Shown: in pieces, positions 1 through 11,022 of the stretch
How positions within the stretch are numbered: the first letter of the stretch is position 1
How the letters are laid out: each line of letters begins with the position of its first letter
Assembly: GCF_024519435.1 (NCBI RefSeq)
Contig: NZ_JALJRZ010000003.1
Location: forward strand, 124,001-188,000
Length of the DNA: 64,000 nt
Reading direction: 5' to 3'
Source: Terrabacter sp. Ter38
GTDB lineage: Bacteria > Actinomycetota > Actinomycetes > Actinomycetales > Dermatophilaceae
Translations under genes and position numbers: made by a program
Notes under the pieces: model-generated
The model's database searches: none
What the model was told of the DNA's origin: nothing
The model's input: only the letters and a program-made list of their open reading frames with translations

Positions 1-1
1 C

Positions 2-994
2 TACGGCATGGTCCGCACCCGCGCCCAGCTCGACGAGACCCTGGCCCGCCACGCCGAGGCGAGGGGCGCGCGGCTCCACGAGCGCACGAGCGTCACCACC
101 CCGGTCCGCGACGCCTCGGGCCGCGTCACCGGCGTCACGGCCAAGCGCCTCGACGACGCCGGCCGCGCGACGGGCGAGACCGTCTCCTACCGCGCGCCCG
201 TCGTCGTCGCGAGCGACGGGGTCTCGAGCCGCCTCGCCACCGCCGTCGGCCGACCCAAGCGCGAGGACCGCGTCATGGGCGTCGCCGTCCGCGCCTACTA
301 CACGACGCCGAAGCGCGACGACTACCTCGAGAGCCACCTCGAGCTGTGGAGCCGCGACGACGACGGCAACCGCATCCTCATGCCGGGCTACGGCTGGCTC
401 TTCCCGCTCGAGGACGGCCGCACCAACGTCGGCCTCGGCACGCTCGACACGACGTCGGCCTTCCAGAAGACCGACTACAAGGACGTCATGCGTCGCTGGG
501 TCGAGGACATCTTCCCCGAATGGCAGCTCGAGCACGACGAGTCGGCCGGTCCGATCCGCGGCGCCGCGCTGCCGATGGGCTTCAACCGCACCCCGCTCTA
601 CGCCGACGGCCTGCTCCTCGTCGGCGACTCCGGCGGCATGGTCAACCCCTTCAACGGCGAGGGCATCGACTACGCCCTCGAGGCCGCGCGCCTCGGCGCC
701 GAGCTCGTCGCCCAGGCGATGGCGCGCCCGAGCGACGCGGCGCGCGAACGCGTGCTCGCGGCATACCCCAAGGTCATGAAGGACGAGCTGGGCGGCTACT
801 TCACGCTCGGTCGCTGGTTCGCCCACGCCATCGGCAACCCCGAGGTCATGCGGCTCGCGACGAAGTACGGCCTGCCCCGCAGGAAGCTCATGCCGCTCCT
901 GCTCAAGATCATGGCCAACCTCGCCGACCCCACGAGCAAGGGCGCGAGCGACCGCCTCATCACCACCCTCTCGCGGCTGGCTCCGAGCGCATGA
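2..994 (+). CDS. Geranylgeranyl reductase family FAD protein (5' truncated)
   Basis: FAD-dependent oxidoreductase of the geranylgeranyl reductase family, which saturates isoprenoid double bonds. In actinobacteria relatives act on the menaquinone side chain (MenJ-like). The frame is open to the left edge, so the N-terminal GxGxxG dinucleotide-binding part lies outside the window; 330 residues are visible. The C-terminal FAD-binding signature GDSGGMVNPFNGEGIDYA (around nt 630-680) and the start of the visible part, with R-x-QLDETLARHA followed by a GA-rich strand, fit the family. The neighbour is the nuo operon, the main menaquinone-reducing complex, 127 nt downstream, and a polyprenyl diphosphate synthase follows nuoN, so a menaquinone-tailoring role is a reasonable inference. 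The substrate cannot be told from sequence. Confidence 0.85.
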   Translation, partial: YGMVRTRAQLDETLARHAEARGARLHERTSVTTPVRDASGRVTGVTAKRLDDAGRATGETVSYRAPVVVASDGVSSRLATAVGRPKREDRVMGVAVRAYYTTPKRDDYLESHLELWSRDDDGNRILMPGYGWLFPLEDGRTNVGLGTLDTTSAFQKTDYKDVMRRWVEDIFPEWQLEHDESAGPIRGAALPMGFNRTPLYADGLLLVGDSGGMVNPFNGEGIDYALEAARLGAELVAQAMARPSDAARERVLAAYPKVMKDELGGYFTLGRWFAHAIGNPEVMRLATKYGLPRRKLMPLLLKIMANLADPTSKGASDRLITTLSRLAPSA

Positions 995-1015
995 GCCACC
1001 CGCCCGTCGGCGCCA

Positions 1016-1033
1016 TTGTGACGCCGAGCACAA
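1016..1033. promoter_or_regulatory. Rex-like operator upstream of nuoA
   Basis: The site reads TTGTG-ACGCCGAG-CACAA, a perfect 5-bp inverted repeat with an 8-nt spacer, extended by one further A/T pair on each side. Spacing and half-sites match the published Streptomyces Rex operator (TTGTG-N8-CACAA). Rex is the NADH/NAD+ sensing repressor, and nuoA-N is an established Rex target in Streptomyces. It sits about 17 nt upstream of a good -10 hexamer, where it would overlap the -35 region. Binding is inferred from sequence only. Confidence 0.65.
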
Positions 1034-1049
1034 TCGATGGGGACGCCCC

Positions 1050-1055
1050 TAGGAT
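1050..1055 (+). promoter_or_regulatory. -10 box of the nuo operon promoter (TAGGAT)
   Basis: TAGGAT fits the actinobacterial -10 pattern TANNNT. Transcription would start near 1062, giving a leader of about 60 nt before the nuoA ATG. No clear -35 is visible; the dyad at 1016-1033 occupies that area. Confidence 0.45.
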
Positions 1056-1121
1056 GGGTGCGCCGCGCACCTGCGCCCCCGCTTCGCACGTCAAGCACGA
1101 CCGAAAGGCACGTGACCTCGG

Positions 1122-1481
1122 ATGAACTCCTACGTCCCGATCCTGTTCATGCTGGGGCTCGGCTTCGCGTTCGCCGCGCTGTCGGTCTTCACCTCGCTCG
1201 TCGTCGGGCCCAAGCGCTACAACCGCGCCAAGCTCGAGGCGTACGAGTGCGGCATCCAGCCGACGCCGCAGGCCGCCGGCGGTGGCCGCGTGCCGATCAA
1301 GTACTACCTGACGGCGATGCTCTTCATCATCTTCGACATCGAGTCCGTCTTCCTCTATCCGTTCGCGGTGGCCTTCAACAAGCTCGGCCTCTTCGCGCTG
1401 GTCGAGATGGTCCTGTTCATCCTCACGGTGTTCGTCGCGTACGCCTACGTCTGGCGTCGCGGCGGCCTCGAGTGGGACTGA
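1122..1481 (+). CDS. nuoA: NADH-quinone oxidoreductase subunit A
   Basis: Small membrane subunit of respiratory complex I (NADH:menaquinone oxidoreductase). The protein has 119 residues, the usual size, with three predicted membrane spans. The loop after span 1 holds the family motif YECGIQP, including the conserved Cys, and the second span starts with YYLTAMLFIIFDIESVFLYP, typical of NuoA. ATG at 1122 is preceded by GAAAGG at 1103-1108, a weak and rather distant ribosome site. It is the first gene of a 14-gene nuo operon with a Rex-like operator 90-100 nt upstream. A 78-nt gap before nuoB is the longest within the operon and contains a short GC hairpin (CCCGC-AGCA-GCGGG at 1503-1516). Confidence 0.97.
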   Translation: MNSYVPILFMLGLGFAFAALSVFTSLVVGPKRYNRAKLEAYECGIQPTPQAAGGGRVPIKYYLTAMLFIIFDIESVFLYPFAVAFNKLGLFALVEMVLFILTVFVAYAYVWRRGGLEWD

Positions 1482-1559
1482 CGCCAGGTGACCACGTGAG
1501 CACCCGCAGCAGCGGGCACGCGTCCACCGGGTTCGTCAGGAAAGGTTAAGGAGTAAGCA

Positions 1560-2114
1560 ATGGGTCTCGAAGAGAAGCTCCCAGCCGGGTTCCTGCTCTC
1601 GACCGTCGAGGGTCTCGCCGGCTACATGCGCAAGGCCTCGATCTGGCCGGCCACGTTCGGCCTCGCGTGCTGCGCCATCGAGATGATGGCCGTGGGCACG
1701 CCCGACTACGACATCGCCCGGTTCGGCATGGAGCGCTTCTCGGCGACCCCGCGCCAGGCCGACCTCATGATCGTCGCCGGCCGCGTCAGCCAGAAGATGG
1801 CCCCTGTCGTGCGTCAGGTCTACGACCAGATGCCCAACCCCAAGTGGGTCATCTCCATGGGTGTGTGCGCCAGCTCCGGGGGCATGTTCAACAACTACGC
1901 CATCGTCCAGGGTGTCGACCACATCATCCCGGTCGACATCTACCTGCCCGGCTGCCCGCCCCGCCCGCAGATGCTGCTCAACGCGATCATCGAGCTGCAC
2001 CACCAGATCGAGACCTCGCCGCTCGGCGTCAACCGCGAGGAGGCGGCCAAGGCCGCCGAGGCCGCTGCCCTCTCCGCCACGCCGACGCACCAGATGAAGG
2101 GCCTGCTGGCATGA
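1560..2114 (+). CDS. nuoB: NADH-quinone oxidoreductase subunit B
   Basis: Peripheral Q-module subunit of complex I carrying the terminal [4Fe-4S] cluster N2, next to the quinone site formed with NuoD. The protein has 184 residues. The four cluster ligands are visible: the tandem Cys37-Cys38 (FGLACCAIE), Cys103 (MGVCASSGG) and Cys132 (YLPGCPPRP). A strong ribosome site, AAGGAG at 1548-1553, sits 6 nt before the ATG. The stop overlaps the nuoC start as ATGA, so translation is probably coupled. A second NuoB with the same four Cys occurs at 31936-32607, but this copy has the standard short N-terminus. Confidence 0.98.
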   Translation: MGLEEKLPAGFLLSTVEGLAGYMRKASIWPATFGLACCAIEMMAVGTPDYDIARFGMERFSATPRQADLMIVAGRVSQKMAPVVRQVYDQMPNPKWVISMGVCASSGGMFNNYAIVQGVDHIIPVDIYLPGCPPRPQMLLNAIIELHHQIETSPLGVNREEAAKAAEAAALSATPTHQMKGLLA

Positions 2115-2893
2115 GCGACGGCGAGAAGAAGGACGACGCGAACGCCGTGATCGCCGACACGACGAAGGACCAGGCCTCCGGCCTGACGCCGCACGAGCTC
2201 GAGCTCGCCCAGACCGGCGGCGCGACCGAGCCCGAGGTCGTCGGCGTGCGCCACGGCATGTTCGGGGCGACCCAGGGCGCCGACACGACCGGGTACTCCG
2301 GCCTCGTCCGCCCGATCCTCGTCGCCGGCGCCTCGGAGCGCCCCTACGGCGGCTACTTCGACGAGATCGCCGACAACCTCGAGCGCGGCCTCGTCGGCGG
2401 CACGGCCTCCTACGCCGAGGCCGTCGACCGTGTCGTCGTCGACCGGGGCGAGATGACGATCCACGTCCGCCGCGAGCACCTGATGGCCGTCGCCCGCGTC
2501 CTGCGCGACGACGCGTCGCTGCGCTTCGAGATCGTCACCGGCGTCTCCGGCGTGCACTACCCCGACCGCACCGGCGAGGAGCTGCACGCGGTCTACCACT
2601 TCCTGTCGATCACCCACGGCGGCCGGCGGGTCCGCGTCGAGGTCTCGTGCCCCGACGACGACCGCCACATCCCGTCGATCGTCTCCGTCTACCCGGCCAA
2701 CGACTGGCACGAGCGCGAGACGTGGGACATGTTCGGCATCGAGTTCGACGGCCACCCGGCCCTCACCCGAATCCTCATGCCCGACGACTGGCCGGGCCAC
2801 CCGCAGCGGAAGGACTACCCCCTCGGCGGCATCCCCGTCGAGTACAAGGGCGCCACCATCCCGCCGCCGGACCAGCGGAGGTCGTACAACTGA
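2111..2893 (+). CDS. nuoC: NADH-quinone oxidoreductase subunit C
   Basis: NuoC is a hydrophilic Q-module subunit that sits beside NuoD. The start ATG at 2111 overlaps the nuoB stop (ATGA); in-frame sequence upstream lies inside nuoB. The product has 260 residues. The first 80 or so are a charged, low-conservation extension. The 30-kDa subunit signature [17 protein letters not shown] followed by [19 protein letters not shown] lies near the C-terminus (about residues 197-238), as in the family. The 3' end overlaps nuoD by one nucleotide (TGATG). Confidence 0.97.
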   Translation: MSDGEKKDDANAVIADTTKDQASGLTPHELELAQTGGATEPEVVGVRHGMFGATQGADTTGYSGLVRPILVAGASERPYGGYFDEIADNLERGLVGGTASYAEAVDRVVVDRGEMTIHVRREHLMAVARVLRDDASLRFEIVTGVSGVHYPDRTGEELHAVYHFLSITHGGRRVRVEVSCPDDDRHIPSIVSVYPANDWHERETWDMFGIEFDGHPALTRILMPDDWPGHPQRKDYPLGGIPVEYKGATIPPPDQRRSYN

Positions 2894-4281
2894 TGAGCAC
2901 GCACACCGAGTTCACCCAGACCGAGGTGCCGGAGCCCGGCGCCAACGACGTCTACGCCACGTCCGTGGCCGACGAGCAGGCCAGCGAGGGCGCCCACGTC
3001 TTCAACGCCGCCGGCGGCGACTGGAACGACCTCGTCGACGAGGCCACCTCGCTCGGCGAGGAGCGCATCGTCGTCAACATGGGGCCGCAGCACCCGTCGA
3101 CGCACGGCGTGCTCCGCCTCATCCTCGAGATCGACGGCGAGACGGTGACCGAGGCCCGCGCGGGCATCGGCTACCTCCACACCGGCATCGAGAAGAACAT
3201 GGAGTACCGCACCTGGGTGCAGGGCGTCACGTTCTGCACGCGCATGGACTACCTCACGCCCATGTTCCAGGAGGCGGCCTACTGCCTCGCCATCGAGAAG
3301 CTGCTCGGCATCACCGACCAGATCCCCGAGCGGGCCAACGTCATCCGCGTGCTCATGATGGAGATGACGCGCATCAGCAGCCACCTCATCTGCCTCGGCA
3401 CCGGTGGCATGGAGATGGGCGCGACGACGGTCATGACCGTCGCCTTCCGGGAGCGCGAGCGCCTGCTCCGCGTCATCGAGATGGTGACCGGCCTGCGGAT
3501 GAACAACGCCTACATCCGTCCCGGCGGTGTCGCGCAGGACCTGCCGCCCGGCTGCATCGACGCGTTGCGCGAGATGGTGCCCGAGGTGCGCCGCGGTCTC
3601 GGCGAGCTCGAGGCGCTGCTCAACGAGAACCCCATCCTCAAGGGCCGCACCGTCGACGTCGGCGTGCTCAACCTCGCCGGCTGCATGGCGCTCGGCATCA
3701 CCGGCCCGGTGCTCCGCTCGACCGGCCTGCCGCACGACCTGCGCAAGCTCGACCCGTACTGCGGCTACGAGACCTACGACTTCGAGATCAAGACCCGCAC
3801 GAGCCAGGACGCCTACGGCCGCCTGCGGATCCGCATCGACGAGATGTACGAGTCGCTGAAGATCATTGAGCAGGCGACCGACCGCCTCCAGGCGAACGAG
3901 GGCCCGGTCATGGTGGCCGACAAGAAGATCGCGTGGCCCGCACAGCTCGCGCTGGGCAGCGACGGCCTCGGCAACAGCCTCGACCACATCCGCGAGATCA
4001 TGGGCACCTCGATGGAGTCCCTGATCCACCACTTCAAGCTCGTCACCGAGGGCTTCCGGGTGCCGGCGGGCCAGGCGTACGTCGCCATCGAGTCGCCGAA
4101 GGGCGAGCTCGGCTGCCACGTCGTCTCCGACGGCGGCACGCGCCCGTACCGCGCGCACTTCCGCGACCCGAGCTTCAACAACCTGCAGGCCGTGGCCGCG
4201 ATGTGCGAAGGCAGCCAGATCGCCGACGTCATCGTCGCCGTGGCCTCGATCGACCCCGTCATGGGAGGTGTGGACCGTTGA
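2893..4281 (+). CDS. nuoD: NADH-quinone oxidoreductase subunit D
   Basis: 49-kDa-type subunit related to the large subunit of [NiFe] hydrogenase; it forms the quinone pocket with NuoB. The start ATG at 2893 shares its A with the nuoC stop and gives 462 residues. The family N-terminus follows a 58-residue acidic leader: [16 protein letters not shown] with the quinone-contacting HPSTHG. Later landmarks are [30 protein letters not shown] and the C-terminal [16 protein letters not shown] typical of NuoD ends. This is the only nuoD in the window; the second nuo cluster has none. The 3' end overlaps the nuoE TTG start. Confidence 0.98.
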   Translation: MSTHTEFTQTEVPEPGANDVYATSVADEQASEGAHVFNAAGGDWNDLVDEATSLGEERIVVNMGPQHPSTHGVLRLILEIDGETVTEARAGIGYLHTGIEKNMEYRTWVQGVTFCTRMDYLTPMFQEAAYCLAIEKLLGITDQIPERANVIRVLMMEMTRISSHLICLGTGGMEMGATTVMTVAFRERERLLRVIEMVTGLRMNNAYIRPGGVAQDLPPGCIDALREMVPEVRRGLGELEALLNENPILKGRTVDVGVLNLAGCMALGITGPVLRSTGLPHDLRKLDPYCGYETYDFEIKTRTSQDAYGRLRIRIDEMYESLKIIEQATDRLQANEGPVMVADKKIAWPAQLALGSDGLGNSLDHIREIMGTSMESLIHHFKLVTEGFRVPAGQAYVAIESPKGELGCHVVSDGGTRPYRAHFRDPSFNNLQAVAAMCEGSQIADVIVAVASIDPVMGGVDR

Positions 4282-5036
4282 GCGGTCACGACGCTTCAGG
4301 CCACCTGCACGTCAGCCCCGAGTCCAAGGCGCCGTATGCCGCCGACGTGCTCGAGAAGCTGCACGTCGACGCTGCAGAGGTCATCTCGCGCTACCCGCAG
4401 AAGCGCTCGGCGCTGCTGCCGCTGCTGCACCTCGTGCAGTCGGTCGACGGCTACGTCACGGGCCGCGGCGTGACCTTCTGCGCGGAGGTGCTCGACCTCA
4501 CCGAGGCCGAGGTGAGCGGTGTCGCCACCTTCTACACGCAGTACAAGCGCCACCCCAACGGTGACTACACCGTCGGCGTCTGCACCAACACCCTGTGCGC
4601 GGTCATGGGCGGCGACCTCATCTTCGACCGGCTCTCGGAGCACCTCGGCATCGGCCACGACGAGACGACCGAGGACGGCAGGATCACCCTCGAGCGCGTC
4701 GAGTGCAACGCCGCGTGCGACTACGCGCCGGTCGTCATGGCCAACTGGGAGTTCTTCGACAACCAGACGCCGGAGAGCACGATCGGCCTCGTCGAGGACC
4801 TCCGCGCCGGCAAGGACGTCGCGCCGACGCGTGGCGCCGCCCAGGTCTGCACGTTCAAGGAGGTCTCGCGGGTGCTCGCGGGCTTCGAGGACGGCCGCGC
4901 CGACGAGGGCGTGGGCGCCGGCCCCGCGTCCCTTCTCGGTCTCAAGATCGCCAACGACCGCGGTTGGGTCGCCCCCGGCGCCGACCGCAACGGCTCGCAC
5001 TCGTCGCAGGCCGACGGGAAGGACGGATCGAAGTGA
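4278..5036 (+). CDS. nuoE: NADH-quinone oxidoreductase subunit E
   Basis: 24-kDa thioredoxin-fold subunit of the NADH module, binding the [2Fe-2S] cluster N1a. The best start is TTG at 4278, which overlaps the nuoD stop (TTGA) and has GGGAGG at 4263-4268 as ribosome site. No ATG or GTG lies in frame closer by. The product has 252 residues. The cluster ligands are Cys102 and Cys107 (VCTNTLC) and Cys143 and Cys147 (ECNAACD). About 85 residues follow the last ligand, a longer tail than in Escherichia coli NuoE but common in actinobacteria. GTG at 5033 (GTGA overlap) starts nuoF. Confidence 0.96.
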   Translation: MSGHDASGHLHVSPESKAPYAADVLEKLHVDAAEVISRYPQKRSALLPLLHLVQSVDGYVTGRGVTFCAEVLDLTEAEVSGVATFYTQYKRHPNGDYTVGVCTNTLCAVMGGDLIFDRLSEHLGIGHDETTEDGRITLERVECNAACDYAPVVMANWEFFDNQTPESTIGLVEDLRAGKDVAPTRGAAQVCTFKEVSRVLAGFEDGRADEGVGAGPASLLGLKIANDRGWVAPGADRNGSHSSQADGKDGSK

Positions 5037-6364
5037 CCGACACCCTGACCCCGATCCTCACGAAGTTCTGGGACGACCCGCAGTCCTGGACCCTCGCGAC
5101 CTACGAGCGCCACGACGGCTACAAGGCCCTCACCAAGGCGCTCGACATGGAGCCGCAGGCGATCATCGACGCCGTCAAGGACTCCAGCATCCGTGGCCGT
5201 GGTGGCGCCGGATTCCCGACCGGCATGAAGTGGTCGTTCATGGCCCCGCCCGACGGCGGCCCGCGCTACCTCGTCGTCAACGCGGACGAGTCCGAGCCGG
5301 GCACGTGCAAGGACGTGCCGCTCATGATGGCCAACCCGCACGCGCTCATCGAGGGAGTGGCCATCTCCTCGTACGCCATCGGCTGCGAGCACGCGTTCAT
5401 CTACCTCCGCGGTGAGGTCGTCCACGTCTACCGCCGCCTGCTGCGCGCCGTCGAGGAGGCCCGTGCCGCGGGCTACCTCGGCGACGACGTCGGGGGCAAG
5501 GGCGTCAAGGTCGACATCACCGTGCACGCCGGCGCCGGTGCCTACATCTGCGGCGAGGAGACGGCCCTGCTCGACTCGCTCGAGGGCCGACGCGGACAGC
5601 CGCGCCTCAAGCCGCCGTTCCCCGGTGCTGCGGGGCTCTACGCCCGCCCGACGTCGGTCAACAACGTCGAGTCCATCGCCTCGGTGCCCGGGATCATCCT
5701 CGAGGGCTCCGACTGGTTCAAGGGCATGGGCACCGAGAAGTCCACGGGCTTCGGCATCTTCAGCCTCTCGGGCCACGTCGCCAACCCCGGCCAGTTCGAG
5801 GCGCCGCTCGGCATCACGATGCGCGAGCTCATCGACCTCGCCGGCGGCATGCGCGGCGGCAAGAAGCTGAAGTTCTGGACGCCGGGCGGCAGCTCGACGC
5901 CGATCTTCACCGACCAGCACCTCGACGTGCCCCTCGACTTCGACTCGGTCGCCGCCGCCGGCTCGATGCTCGGCACGCGTGCCCTGCAGGTCTTCGACGA
6001 GACCGTGTCGGTCGTGCGCGCCGTCGCGCGCTGGACCGACTTCTACGCCCACGAGTCCTGCGGCAAGTGCACGCCGTGCCGCGAGGGCACGTGGTGGCTG
6101 CGCCAGATCATGAACCGCATCGAGAACGGCCAGGGCACGCAGGACGACATCGACAAGCTCGTCGACATCTGCGACAACATCCTCGGCCGCAGCTTCTGCG
6201 CCCTCGGTGACGCGGCCACGAGCCCGATCACCTCGGCCGTGCAGTACTTCCGCGAGGAGTTCGAGGCCGGCATGCACACGCCGGCCCACGAGCTCTTCCC
6301 GCCCGAGAAGTCGGTCCTCTTCGACGTCCAGACCAAGGAGTCCAGCGGGATGGTGTCCGCATGA
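5033..6364 (+). CDS. nuoF: NADH-quinone oxidoreductase subunit F (NADH binding)
   Basis: 51-kDa flavoprotein that oxidises NADH with FMN and passes electrons to the N3 [4Fe-4S] cluster. GTG at 5033 overlaps the nuoE stop; 443 residues. The Gly-rich nucleotide/FMN segment [18 protein letters not shown] lies near residue 60. [12 protein letters not shown] follows, then the N3 ligand motif [12 protein letters not shown] with Cys343, Cys346 and Cys349, and the fourth Cys in [10 protein letters not shown] near residue 389. All expected catalytic features are present, so this cluster encodes a genuine NADH-oxidising complex I. It overlaps nuoG by ATGA. Confidence 0.98.
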   Translation: MTDTLTPILTKFWDDPQSWTLATYERHDGYKALTKALDMEPQAIIDAVKDSSIRGRGGAGFPTGMKWSFMAPPDGGPRYLVVNADESEPGTCKDVPLMMANPHALIEGVAISSYAIGCEHAFIYLRGEVVHVYRRLLRAVEEARAAGYLGDDVGGKGVKVDITVHAGAGAYICGEETALLDSLEGRRGQPRLKPPFPGAAGLYARPTSVNNVESIASVPGIILEGSDWFKGMGTEKSTGFGIFSLSGHVANPGQFEAPLGITMRELIDLAGGMRGGKKLKFWTPGGSSTPIFTDQHLDVPLDFDSVAAAGSMLGTRALQVFDETVSVVRAVARWTDFYAHESCGKCTPCREGTWWLRQIMNRIENGQGTQDDIDKLVDICDNILGRSFCALGDAATSPITSAVQYFREEFEAGMHTPAHELFPPEKSVLFDVQTKESSGMVSA

Positions 6365-8802
6365 CCGCCACGACGGAGACGAAGGCGCCCACGGCGCCCG
6401 ACCACGTCAGCCTGACGATCGACGGCGTGCCCGTCAGCGTCCCCAAGGGCACGCTCGTCATCCGCGCCGCCGAGACGATCGGCGTCGAGATCCCGCGCTT
6501 CTGCGACCACCCGCTGCTCGACCCCGTCGGGGCGTGCCGCCAGTGCCTCGTCGACGTCGCGATGCCGGACCGTGACGGCAACGTCCGACCCATGCCGAAG
6601 CCGCAGGCCTCGTGCACGATGGCGGTGTCCGAGGGCATGGTCGTGGGCACGCAGGCCACGTCCAAGGTCGCCGACAAGGCGCAGCAGGGCGTCATGGAGC
6701 TGCTCCTCATCAACCACCCGCTCGACTGCCCGGTCTGCGACAAGGGCGGCGAGTGCCCCCTGCAGAACCAGGCGATGAGCGCCGGCCGCCCGGTGTCGCG
6801 CTTCGACGACGTCAAGCGCACCTACCCCAAGCCGGTCAACATCTCCTCGCAGGTCCTGCTCGACCGGGAGCGCTGCGTGCTCTGCGCCCGCTGCACCCGC
6901 TTCTCCGACCAGATCGCCGGTGACCCGTTCATCGCGCTCGTCGAGCGTGGTGCGCTCCAGCAGATCGGCATCTACGAGGAGAAGCCGTTCGAGAGCTACT
7001 TCTCGGGCAACACCGTCCAGATCTGCCCGGTGGGCGCGCTGACCGGCGCGGCCTACCGCTTCCGCAGCCGCCCGTTCGACCTCGTGTCGACGCCGTCGGT
7101 CTGCGAGCACTGCGCGAGCGGCTGCGCCGTCCGCACCGACCACCGTCGCGGCGTCGTGCTGCGCCGCATGGCCGCCGAGGACCAGGCCGTCAACGAGGAG
7201 TGGAACTGCGACAAGGGCCGCTGGGCGTTCACGTACGCCACGCTGCCCGACCGCGTCGAGCTGCCCATGGTCCGTGACGCCGACGGCGAGCTGCAGGTCG
7301 TCGGCTGGCCCGAGGCCCTCGCCGCCGCGGCGGCCGGTCTCGCCGGCACGAAGGCCGGCGTGCTCGTCGGTGGACGCGTGTCCGCCGAGGACGCTTACGC
7401 CTACGGCAAGTTCGCGCGCGTCGTGCTCGGCACCAACGACGTCGACTTCCGGGCGCGACCGCACTCGGACGAGGAGGTCGCCTTCCTCGCCGAGCACGTC
7501 GCCGCCACGGGACCCGATGGCGGCGCCGTCACGTATGCCGACCTCGAGGCCGCGAAGGCCGTCCTGCTCGTGGGCTTCGAGCCCGAGGACGAGAGCCCGA
7601 TCGTGTTCCTGCGCCTGCGCAAGGCGTTCCGCAAGCACCAGACGCAGGTGTATGCCGTCGCGTCCCACCCCACGCGCGGCCTGACCAAGGTGGGCGGCAC
7701 CCTGCTGCCGACCGTCCCCGGCCACGAGGCCTCGGCCCTGACCGACCTCGGCTCGACCGAGCTCGGCGCGAAGGCTCGCGAGGCCCTCGGTGCCGACGGC
7801 GTCGTGCTCGTCGGTGAGCGCCTCGCCACCGCGCCCGGTGCCCTGCGGGCCGCGGCCGACCTCGCCGCCGCCACCGGTGCCCGCCTCGCGTGGGTGCCGC
7901 GTCGGGCGGGGGAGCGCGGTGCGCTCGAGGCCGGTGCGCTCGGTGCACTCCTGCCCGGTGGACGCCCGGTCTCCGACGCCGCGGCCCGTGCCGAGGTCGC
8001 CCGCGTGTGGGACGTCGACCAGGTCCCGGCCACCCCGGCCCGCGACACGGCCGGCATCGTCGCGGCCGCTGCGGCCGGCGAGATCGAGGCCCTCGTCGTC
8101 GGTGGTGTCGACCCGTCCGACCTCGGTGACCCGGCGGCCGCCGCGGCGCTCGAGAAGGCCTTCGTCGTCTCGCTCGAGCTGCGCGAGTCGCCGGTCACGG
8201 CCGTCGCCGACGTCGTGCTGCCGGTCGCCTCGCAGTCCGAGAAGACCGGCACCTACGTCAACTGGGAGGGCCGCCTCCGCGCCTTCGAGGAGGCCCTCGA
8301 GACCAACGCGGTCAGCGACCACCGCGCCCTCGACATGCTCGCGAGCGAGATGGGCGTCTTCCTCGAGACACGCAGCCAGCGCGAGATCCACGCCCAGTTC
8401 GAAGCCCTCGGCCCGTGGGGCGGCGCCCGTGCCACGAGCGCTCCCGACGGCCAGCGCGTCGCGGCCGCCCCCCACGGCAGCGGCGACTTCGTCCTCTCGA
8501 GCTGGGCCACGCTGCTCGACGCCGGCCGCATGCAGGACGGCGAGCCGTTCCTCGCCGGCACCGCGCCGCTCGCCGTGGCCCGTCTGTCCGAGGCCTCGGC
8601 CGCCGGGCTGGGGCTCGCCGAGGGCGACCACGTCACGGTCTCCGGCCCGGCCGGCAGCGTCACGCTGCCCGCGGTCGTCACCGAGGGCATGGTCGACGGC
8701 GTCGTCTGGGTCCCGACCAACGCCAAGGACTGCTCGATCCGCTCGGGCCTCGGCACCGACGCCGGTGGCCGCGTCCACGTCACGAAGGGTGGTGCGGCAT
8801 GA
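6361..8802 (+). CDS. nuoG: NADH-quinone oxidoreductase subunit G
   Basis: 75-kDa-type iron-sulfur subunit carrying the electron wire between NuoF and NuoI. The protein has 813 residues. In order it holds the N-terminal [2Fe-2S] ferredoxin domain ([15 protein letters not shown], then SCTMAV), the His-Cys cluster segment ([17 protein letters not shown]), a [4Fe-4S] motif ([10 protein letters not shown]) and the N7 motif ([13 protein letters not shown] with NCDKGR), which is retained. A molybdopterin-oxidoreductase-like domain follows that in this family binds no cofactor. The C-terminal third is Ala/Val-rich. ATG at 6361 overlaps nuoF, and the stop overlaps the nuoH start by ATGA. Confidence 0.98.
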   Translation: MTATTETKAPTAPDHVSLTIDGVPVSVPKGTLVIRAAETIGVEIPRFCDHPLLDPVGACRQCLVDVAMPDRDGNVRPMPKPQASCTMAVSEGMVVGTQATSKVADKAQQGVMELLLINHPLDCPVCDKGGECPLQNQAMSAGRPVSRFDDVKRTYPKPVNISSQVLLDRERCVLCARCTRFSDQIAGDPFIALVERGALQQIGIYEEKPFESYFSGNTVQICPVGALTGAAYRFRSRPFDLVSTPSVCEHCASGCAVRTDHRRGVVLRRMAAEDQAVNEEWNCDKGRWAFTYATLPDRVELPMVRDADGELQVVGWPEALAAAAAGLAGTKAGVLVGGRVSAEDAYAYGKFARVVLGTNDVDFRARPHSDEEVAFLAEHVAATGPDGGAVTYADLEAAKAVLLVGFEPEDESPIVFLRLRKAFRKHQTQVYAVASHPTRGLTKVGGTLLPTVPGHEASALTDLGSTELGAKAREALGADGVVLVGERLATAPGALRAAADLAAATGARLAWVPRRAGERGALEAGALGALLPGGRPVSDAAARAEVARVWDVDQVPATPARDTAGIVAAAAAGEIEALVVGGVDPSDLGDPAAAAALEKAFVVSLELRESPVTAVADVVLPVASQSEKTGTYVNWEGRLRAFEEALETNAVSDHRALDMLASEMGVFLETRSQREIHAQFEALGPWGGARATSAPDGQRVAAAPHGSGDFVLSSWATLLDAGRMQDGEPFLAGTAPLAVARLSEASAAGLGLAEGDHVTVSGPAGSVTLPAVVTEGMVDGVVWVPTNAKDCSIRSGLGTDAGGRVHVTKGGAA

Positions 8803-10220
8803 GCCTCGGCCTGACCGCATACGGGGTGGCAGCCGCGCTGCCCATGTCCGAGAACCCCACAGCCGACTTCAGCGACACCCCGTGGTGGGTGGCCCTGATC
8901 AAGGCCGTCGGCATCTTCGTCTACCTGCTCGTCTCGACGCTGCTCGTCATCTGGTTCGAGCGCCGCGTCATCGGCCGCATGCAGCAGCGCCCCGGCCCGA
9001 ACCGCAACGGTCCCTTCGGTCTGCTCCAGACGCTCGCCGACGGCATGAAGTCGATGCTCAAGGAAGACATCACGCCGGCCAACGCCGAGAAGCTCATCTA
9101 CACCCTCGCGCCGCTCATCGCCGCGACGATGGCCTTCGTGTCGTTCGCGATCATCCCGGTCGGCGGCACCGTCTCGATGTTCGGCCACGAGACGCCGCTG
9201 CAGGTCACCGACGTCCCCGTCGCCGTGCTGCTCGTGCTCGCCGTCGCCTCGGTCGGCGTCTACGGCATCATCCTGGCCGGGTGGAGCTCCGGCTCGACCT
9301 ACCCGCTGCTCGGTGGCCTGCGCTCGACCGCCCAGGTCATCAGCTACGAGATCGCCATGGGCCTCTCGCTCGTCGCGATCTTCCTCTACAGCGGGTCGAT
9401 GTCGACCTCGTCGATCGTCTCGGCGCAGAGCTCGCTCTGGTACATCCTCCCGGCGTTCTTCAGCTTCGCCGTCTACGTCATCACCATGGTCGGCGAGACC
9501 AACCGCCTGCCCTTCGACCTCGCCGAGGGCGAGGGCGAGCTGACCGGTGGCTTCCACACCGAGTACTCCTCGATGCGTTTCGCGATGTTCTTCCTCGGCG
9601 AGTACGTCAACATGTTCACCGTCTCGGCCCTGGCCACCACGCTCTTCCTCGGTGGCTGGCAGGCCCCGCCGTTCATCTCGGCGATCAACGACAACATGTT
9701 CGGCGGTGGCTGGTGGGGCCTGCTGTGGTTCACCGCCAAGCTGTGGCTCTTCATGTTCCTGTTCGTCTGGCTGCGTGGCTCGCTGCCGCGTGTCCGCTAC
9801 GACCAGTTCATGCGCTTCGGCTGGAAGTTCCTCATCCCGATCACCCTGGCCTGGGTCGTGGCCGTCGCCTTCATCCGCGGCGCGCAGCTCGGCTTCCTCG
9901 GTGACAGCAAGCTGACCTTCGCCGGCCGCGAGCTGTCCGTCGCGACCGTCGTCATCGTCAGCATCGTCGCCGTCATCGCTCTCGCCGCAGCGTGGATCTG
10001 GGACGACAAGCGTGCCGCCCGTGCCGCGGCCGAGGACGTGACCCCGCCGGAGGAGATCGACCCCTTCGAGGACGGCTACCCCGTCCCGCCGCTGCCGGGT
10101 CAGCGCCTCAACGAGCCGACCCGGTCGGGCCACCAGCTGGCGGCATCCCGCGAGCCCGTGCTCACGACCGCCGGCACCTCGAGCACCTCGACCGCCGTCA
10201 AGGAGGAGGACCATGGCTGA
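8799..10220 (+). CDS. nuoH: NADH-quinone oxidoreductase subunit H
   Basis: Membrane subunit at the junction of the peripheral and membrane arms; it forms the quinone channel. The start ATG at 8799 overlaps nuoG (ATGA) and gives 473 residues with about eight spans. The quinone-channel loop [19 protein letters not shown] (about residues 52-70), the LKEDITPA segment and [17 protein letters not shown] are diagnostic. A hydrophilic C-terminal tail of roughly 65 residues (Pro/Glu-rich, then Ser/Thr-rich) extends beyond the last span; the paralogue NuoH2 at 33128 lacks it. The gene ends 8 nt inside nuoI, and the AAGGAGGAGG ribosome site for nuoI is within its last codons. Confidence 0.97.
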   Translation: MSLGLTAYGVAAALPMSENPTADFSDTPWWVALIKAVGIFVYLLVSTLLVIWFERRVIGRMQQRPGPNRNGPFGLLQTLADGMKSMLKEDITPANAEKLIYTLAPLIAATMAFVSFAIIPVGGTVSMFGHETPLQVTDVPVAVLLVLAVASVGVYGIILAGWSSGSTYPLLGGLRSTAQVISYEIAMGLSLVAIFLYSGSMSTSSIVSAQSSLWYILPAFFSFAVYVITMVGETNRLPFDLAEGEGELTGGFHTEYSSMRFAMFFLGEYVNMFTVSALATTLFLGGWQAPPFISAINDNMFGGGWWGLLWFTAKLWLFMFLFVWLRGSLPRVRYDQFMRFGWKFLIPITLAWVVAVAFIRGAQLGFLGDSKLTFAGRELSVATVVIVSIVAVIALAAAWIWDDKRAARAAAEDVTPPEEIDPFEDGYPVPPLPGQRLNEPTRSGHQLAASREPVLTTAGTSSTSTAVKEEDHG

Positions 10221-11022
10221 CGACACCGTCGGCAAGGACGTGTCGCCCCAGACCCCCGCCAGGGGGTCGGAGGTCGGCGCGCCCCGTGACCAGCGACCCG
10301 GTCAGGACGACCGCAGCAAGGGCTTCCTGTCCGAGCTCTTCGCGCCCGTGGCCGGTTTCGGGGTGTCGTTCTCCACGATGTTCCGCAAGGTCGCGACCGA
10401 GGAGTACCCCGAGAAGCCGCGCCCCACGGCGCCGCGCTTCCACGGTCGTCACCAGCTCAACCGCTACCCGGACGGCCTCGAGAAGTGCATCGGCTGCGAG
10501 CTGTGCGCGTGGGCCTGCCCGGCCGACGCGATCCTCGTCGAGGGTGCCGACAACGACGACACCCCGCTCGACCAGGGTGGCAAGGGCCGCTTCAGCCCGG
10601 GCGAGCGCTACGGCCGCGTCTACCAGATCAACTACCTCCGCTGCATCTTCTGCGGCCTGTGCATCGAGGCGTGCCCGACGCGCGCCCTGACGATGACGAA
10701 CTTCTACGAGCTCGCCGACAACGACCGCGGCAAGCTGATCTTCACCAAGGACCAGCTGCTCGCGCCGTTCCAGAGCGGCATGCTCCCGCCGCCCTTCCCG
10801 ATGTCCGACGGGCTCGAGGAGCGTGACTACTACCAGGGCAAGGTCAGCGAGCCGACCGCCGCGCAGCGCGCCTACGTCGACGCCCGCGACGCGGCGCACG
10901 ACGAGGACGACGCCTATGCCGGCGGGCCCGGCAACGTCGGGGCCGCGGTGCCCGGGGCGCACGACCTCGTGCACTCCACCCACCCGACCGCACCCGAGAC
11001 CAGGGAAGGAGCCAACCCGTGA
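10213..11022 (+). CDS. nuoI: NADH-quinone oxidoreductase subunit I
   Basis: TYKY-type ferredoxin subunit carrying clusters N6a and N6b between NuoG and NuoB. ATG at 10213 has a strong ribosome site (AAGGAGGAGG at 10200-10209). The product has 269 residues. Two CxxCxxCxxxCP motifs are seen: [12 protein letters not shown] starting near residue 92 and [12 protein letters not shown] near residue 144. A basic linker precedes the first motif. After the second motif an acidic C-terminal tail of about 60 residues follows. The N-terminal 45 residues are longer than in E. coli NuoI. It overlaps nuoJ by GTGA. Confidence 0.97.
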   Translation: MADDTVGKDVSPQTPARGSEVGAPRDQRPGQDDRSKGFLSELFAPVAGFGVSFSTMFRKVATEEYPEKPRPTAPRFHGRHQLNRYPDGLEKCIGCELCAWACPADAILVEGADNDDTPLDQGGKGRFSPGERYGRVYQINYLRCIFCGLCIEACPTRALTMTNFYELADNDRGKLIFTKDQLLAPFQSGMLPPPFPMSDGLEERDYYQGKVSEPTAAQRAYVDARDAAHDEDDAYAGGPGNVGAAVPGAHDLVHSTHPTAPETREGANP

